Part shown: piece by piece, positions 59,662-64,000 of the stretch
Layout of the letters: each line of letters starts with the position of its first letter
How positions within the stretch are numbered: the stretch's first letter is position 1
Assembly: GCA_964036195.1 (NCBI GenBank)
Contig: OZ038453.1
Coordinates: 14,979,206 to 15,043,205, forward strand
Length of the DNA stretch: 64,000 nucleotides
Origin: Sphaerolaimus hirsutus
Taxonomy: Eukaryota > Nematoda > Chromadorea > Monhysterida > Sphaerolaimidae
Direction: 5' to 3'
The notes under the pieces: model-generated
The model's database searches: none
Seen by the model: the letters and a program-made list of their open reading frames with translations, nothing else
Told to the model about the DNA's origin: nothing
Position numbers and translations under genes: made by a program

Positions 59662-61450
59662 ATCATCAGATAAATGCAAAAAACTAGTGGCACATTTATT
59701 TTGTCCTGGAGTTTTAGTACATGTCTAATGGAATTCATTAGAATCTAATAACTCTTAAAAAAATCCATTACTAAAATGGAAAGGGAACATATTTACCTCA
59801 GTGTGCATCAGTGACATTTCAGAAACAAGTTCATCTACTATTTACTTGCTTAGTTGTTCTAAAAATAAAGTGTGCAAAGCTAGCTTGCTATTAGCTATTA
59901 GAATGCAAAAGTAAACCACACTTTTATAGTCCACATGACACAGTTTATTTAAACAGTGAGTGTCACAAAAATACACTACAAATAATGAACAGAAATGTGT
60001 TGCAATTTACATTTTTAGTTACCTTCAAAATTCCAATAAAAAACGTTGCTTGATAGATAACAACTACAAATGTTAAATTTTCAATTGTGTACTACATTTA
60101 TATCAATCACAGCACACACGTAAATAAATGGCTTTTGGAGAAAGCAGAACAAATGCTTAACTTCTAATTTTAATTTGTCACATGATGTAATCACATGTAA
60201 TCATGTATGATGTAATGATGATGCAAAAAATGGCAGTCTAACAACCAGCTTTGAACAAACAATCTGCATCCTTCCTAAGAAAATATAATTGTTCCTAAAG
60301 TGCATAAAAATATTTCCTAACAAACCAAAAATTGGACAAAATATGCTAAATATGAATAGAAGATGTGACGGCCAACTTCCCAAGGACATAAGTACACTGT
60401 GCGGTTTGATTAATGACCTGAAATAAGCGAAGGCACATTGCTCTGAAATAGAAACAAAAAGAATAAAACAGTAAAATATGTGGGTGTAGTACAAATAACA
60501 TAAATGGGTTTATAACATTCAGAAAAGATTTTTCATTTAGGGATGGGAAAAATGTTTTTGACCCAACATCGGTATACATGTATATCAGACAAATGGCAGT
60601 ATTTTGTGATGTTATATATAGCAATAGAATGGTAGTGATTTCTGCTTAAAAATCTACCAGTTTAGAAATGTGCGCAAAAAATGTGAAATAACTGATCAAG
60701 ACGTACCAAAAATTTAAACTGCTGGATTTAAAATCTGAAAAACGACTTTGAGGCCTGCTGGATTTAAAATCTGAAAAACGACTTTGAGGCCTGTGTTTGA
60801 AAACGATTTTTAAATGGTTAAAAAAACACCGGCAATCCCGACTTATGCATAGCGTCATCGACATTTAATAACGCCCGGTATGTTTTAAAGCTGTGTATGT
60901 AAAAAGCCTGAATATGTAATTATGCCATCAAGGTATCACTTACATACTGCAATTGAAAAGTGGAACATCGATGTATTTACACAAAATGAAAAGTTCCGCG
61001 TCTAGTCACAACAATTAGCAAATGGCCTTAATAACTTTGAACGCAGTTTGCAGATAGATTTTTATCTTGAAAATTGACATTTGTCTCGAACAGATCAAGT
61101 TCATATTTCAGAATATTTCAATGACACCTTGAATTACTTTCACATATTGATAAATTAGGGGTTAGCGAGAGCTTTGCACAAGTTTATACAAACAAGTTTT
61201 TTTAACATTAGATTCAAAGCATGATTTTGAAGAAAAACTACCCAAAATGGTGTTGCAGAATGATGTATTTTGCAAAGATTTTGTACAAAAGTAAAAATGT
61301 CACCAGATTTTTCACATGTTGAAATACATTTTTTTTCTTCCGAGAAATTACGCGAAAATTATGCACGCAAGCGTTCTTCCACGCAAAATAACAAACATTG
61401 TTTTTTTCATCGCATGGTAAACACAAATGAGTAACTAATATGGCTTAAGT
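59662..61450. other. AT-rich DNA right of the gap, no supported gene
   Basis: Only the 36-bp duplication and AT-rich sequence; ORFs are short and unlike any family I know. Confidence 0.45.
60719..60793. repeat. 36-bp direct duplication
   Basis: ctgctggatttaaaatctg... at 60719 and 60755, near perfect. Confidence 0.92.
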
Positions 61451-61458
61451 GCTGCCAT

Positions 61459-61990
61459 ACCGTATTTTTCTAATAGAACGGCATACCTCAAATTGAAAGG
61501 CAGCCCCAACAGAACGGCAGGTTTTGGCACGTTTTTCTGCTCACGAAAAATATAAATAGAATGGCACCCACCAAGTGAACGGCGGTTTAGGGTTGGGAAG
61601 ATATATAGTTCGTATCGAATATCGGATATCGACTATTTTTTCATATCGAATATCGATATAGAAAAGTCATATCGTCCCAACCCTAGGGCAGTCCCCAATC
61701 GAACGGTGGGTGTAAATTATATTGGAAGAGTGCCAAAATGGAAAATCATTAAAAACGGAGAGCGAGAACGTTCAAAGCATTCGAATAGATACTAAATACA
61801 TTTAAAATCCATGCTCTGATAATAAAATATTGCTAAAATTTCATAAAAGTAAATATAACAATTAAATAAAATGTCCAAATGAAAAATGTGTGAGAAAAAA
61901 ATAAAACAGCAGGCTCCATAAAATAGCACCTCTAATAGAACGGCAGGTAAAAAAGTGACGAAAAAATAGAATGGCAAGAAATAGAATCTT
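61459..61990. mobile_element. TTCTAATAGAACGG element interrupted by a TAGGGTTGG element
   Basis: Begins taccgtatttttctaatagaacgg and continues with gaacggcag words to about 61990. At 61588-61685 it is split by an element with ends tagggttggg...cccaaccct and an atatcgaatatcgatat core. Confidence 0.68.
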
Positions 61991-62044
61991 CTGTAAGAAC
62001 TAGGAGAGATAATACTGCAAATGCATTCACCTTCAACCACTATT

Positions 62045-62482
62045 CCATGGGGCAGTCTCAGACAACGCAAAGTGTAAAAGACACTGTAAAATGTCATCTG
62101 TCATGTAAAAGACCCTGTAAAGTGTCAAAGGTCATGTAAAAGACCCTGTAAAGTGTCCTGTGTATCCAAATCTTATGCTTGGATGCAAAAACAGATTTGG
62201 ATGCAAAAACCTAAGACTTAGATACAATACAATATGATTTGGATACGCATGACACTTTTAAGTGTCTTTTACACGACACCCGACATTTTACAGGGTCTTT
62301 TACATGACACATGACATTTAACAGGGTCTTTTACATGACACCCGACATTTTACAGGGTCTTGTACATGACACATGACATTCAACAGGGTTTTTTTCATGA
62401 CACCCGACATTTTACAGGGTCTTTTACATGACACATGACATTTTACATGGGCTCTTGCACTTTACAAGGTCTGGGAGTATCC
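62045..62482. mobile_element. Long TGTCATGTAAAAGACCCTG word array
   Basis: About ten iterations of (atgtcatgtaaaagaccctg)-like words, inverted about a central 62162-62246 mini-element with gtatccaaatcttatg ends. Terminal ggcagtctcagac / gtctgggagt match the CAGTCCC family. Confidence 0.8.
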
Positions 62483-62799
62483 AGGATTTTTGAGCGGGGC
62501 CGTTTGTTTACAGAGCCCGTTGAACGGGGGGCAGGGGTAGGAAAGCGGGGGGTGGGGGGGGGGGGTTACCCCCCCAAACCGCCCAGCTATCTATCTATCC
62601 ATCCATCCCGGAGGCAAAAAGTACATATACAATATACATACATATGTAGCGACATGCAAACAATAGAGTGCAATGTTTCTGCGCTGACCAATCTGCTGAT
62701 GCCCGGAAAATTATATACGAAAAGTTGCATTTCCCGGGATCTTATAGCTCTCAACCCGGAACGGAGCCGCCCCCTGGATACGTGCTTGTCTGGAACTGG

Positions 62800-63025
62800 C
62801 GCCAGGGGTATTCTAGATTTTGCCCCTCCGGGGGGGGGGGGGCGGGGGGTTGGATCAGGGGTATTCTAGATTTTGCCCCTCCGGGGGGGGGTTGGATCAG
62901 GGGTATTCTAGATTTTGACCCTCCGGGGGGGCGGGGGGTTGGATCAGGGGTATTCTAGATTTTGCCCCTCCGGGGGGGGGGGGGGGGGTTGGATCAGGGG
63001 TATTCTAGATTTTGACCCTCCGGGG
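62800..63025. repeat. Tandem array of CAGGGGTATTCTAGATTTTG ends
   Basis: Five head-to-tail copies of about 45-55 bp (near 62805, 62855, 62898, 62943, 62994), each caggggtattctagattttg + ccctccgggg + a variable G run + ttggat. The sequence is that of one terminus of the AGCTATCTATC elements. Runs of up to 14 G occur. Confidence 0.9.
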
Positions 63026-63420
63026 GTTGGACGGATAGCTGAGCGGCCTCCGGGAAAGATAGATAGCTGGGAAAAAATTGGGGGGGGGTGGGGTTGCGGG
63101 GGTTTGATAAATAGGCTTTTTCACCGTGTATAAGAAAGAAAATGGAGAAAAATCGCTAAAAGTACGTGAAAAAAGGGTAAAAATGGCTATATAAGCACAT
63201 GTAGTACTAAAAATAGCTAAAAATAAATAGTTAGACACATGTACTAGTGATTTTGGAGGTGAAACTCTAAAAAACGGTATGAAAACTAGTGATTATGTGC
63301 GAAAATTGAGGTATAGTTACTCAAAAAATCACTCCGGGTCCGGATAGATAGATAGCCGGCCGGTTTGGGGGGTCATTTAGGGGAATTAAGGCGGTTTACG
63401 GTGGTTCGATATATAGGCTT
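63026..63420. repeat. AGCTATCTATC-type elements, two in succession
   Basis: Shared words gatagatagctggg, aaaaatagctat, gtgaaaatgc and aaggtatgaaaattt; same family, inverted, as 52865-53225 and 40305-40460. 63420-63700 continues with related sequence and a caagctttgaactggg / gtcaactagc arm. Confidence 0.6.
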
Positions 63421-64000
63421 TTTCAAGGTAAACAAGGAAGGGAAAAAGTAGAAAAGTCGATAAGAGTAGGTAAAAAAGCTAAAAATAGGTATATAAAGGC
63501 ATAGTATCAAACATAGCTGAAAATATGGAATAAAACACGATTTTGATAGCGATTTTGAAAGTGAAAATGCATAAAAAGGTATGAAAATTTACGATTTTGG
63601 TGAATACATGATTCAATAAATTGCATTTATTTGAACGTCGCTCGTCGACTCCTCAGCAAGCTTTGAACTGGGATGGAACCAGTTGACATTTCGGGTCGAT
63701 GTCAACTAGCCCAAATGGGCAAAATAAACCAGCCCGCTATCGAGGATCGGCACACAAAAATAAGAAATAACGAATCTACGGACAACGATGGCAAAAACAC
63801 ACATATTAAATACGGAAACTCATTGAGTTTCCGTGTTTTTGTTTAACACAGAAACACGGAAACTCTACAATTTTGAAAAACACGGAAACTCAAATGAGTT
63901 CTTTTTTGGAGAACACGGAAACACAGAAAATACGGTAAATACGGTAATGTTTTTTGAGTTTTTATTCAAGCAATTGAAGGCACAAGATTTGAACTGAACA

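Overview
The window is nuclear DNA of an invertebrate metazoan whose phylum I cannot place. It contains spliced genes with GT-AG introns, animal receptor, kinase and oxidase families, a eukaryotic tRNA-Leu, a retroelement gag and AT-rich, repeat-packed intergenic DNA. Most listed open reading frames are repeat shadows. The real genes had to be rebuilt exon by exon by matching splice phases to conserved family motifs.

Six genes are supported. In order: a Cys-loop ligand-gated ion channel subunit (minus strand, 4303-8087, 9 exons); an HRG-1/SLC48A1-type haem transporter (plus, 23773-25512, 3 exons); a class I SAM-dependent methyltransferase (minus, 26820-31283, 5 exons) with a tRNA-Leu(UAA) in its first intron; the mitochondrial sulfhydryl oxidase ALR/Erv1 (GFER; minus, 32585-34760, 3 exons, complete); uridine-cytidine kinase (minus, 37484-42235, at least 6 exons); and a Ttd14-like protein, AAA_28 P-loop plus CYTH-like (minus, 45464-50442, at least 8 exons). 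They are unrelated housekeeping or signalling genes, not an operon or pathway cluster. A tandem pair of nearly identical retroelement gag units lies at 19584-22957.

The rest is repetitive. Regions 1-4300, 8100-18990, 51000-57000 and 61400-64000 are almost solid nested small elements, and nearly every intron also carries them. At least 13 elements can be bounded exactly by 8-bp target-site duplications (hAT-type transposition), with two or three weaker cases. Many share one architecture: short inverted ends (TAGTGATG, TAGGGTTGG, TAGGGTGTC, CAGAGTTGTTAAAA, CAGGGGTCTCC, CAGTGGCGTAGCC) around arms made of one short word repeated in both orientations (GGCGCC, GGCACC, CGGAAA, ACGTAAA, poly-A/T). 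Some have a unique spacer between the arms.

The most interesting points are this class of word-iterated foldback elements, including two subfamilies with the same ends but different words; a uridine-cytidine kinase intron that is essentially one complete transposable element with splice sites at its ends (introner-like); and a 4.3-kb element with an 8-bp duplication that encloses the gag tandem pair. A 200-bp run of N at 59462-59661 marks an assembly gap at the end of a large inverted duplication.
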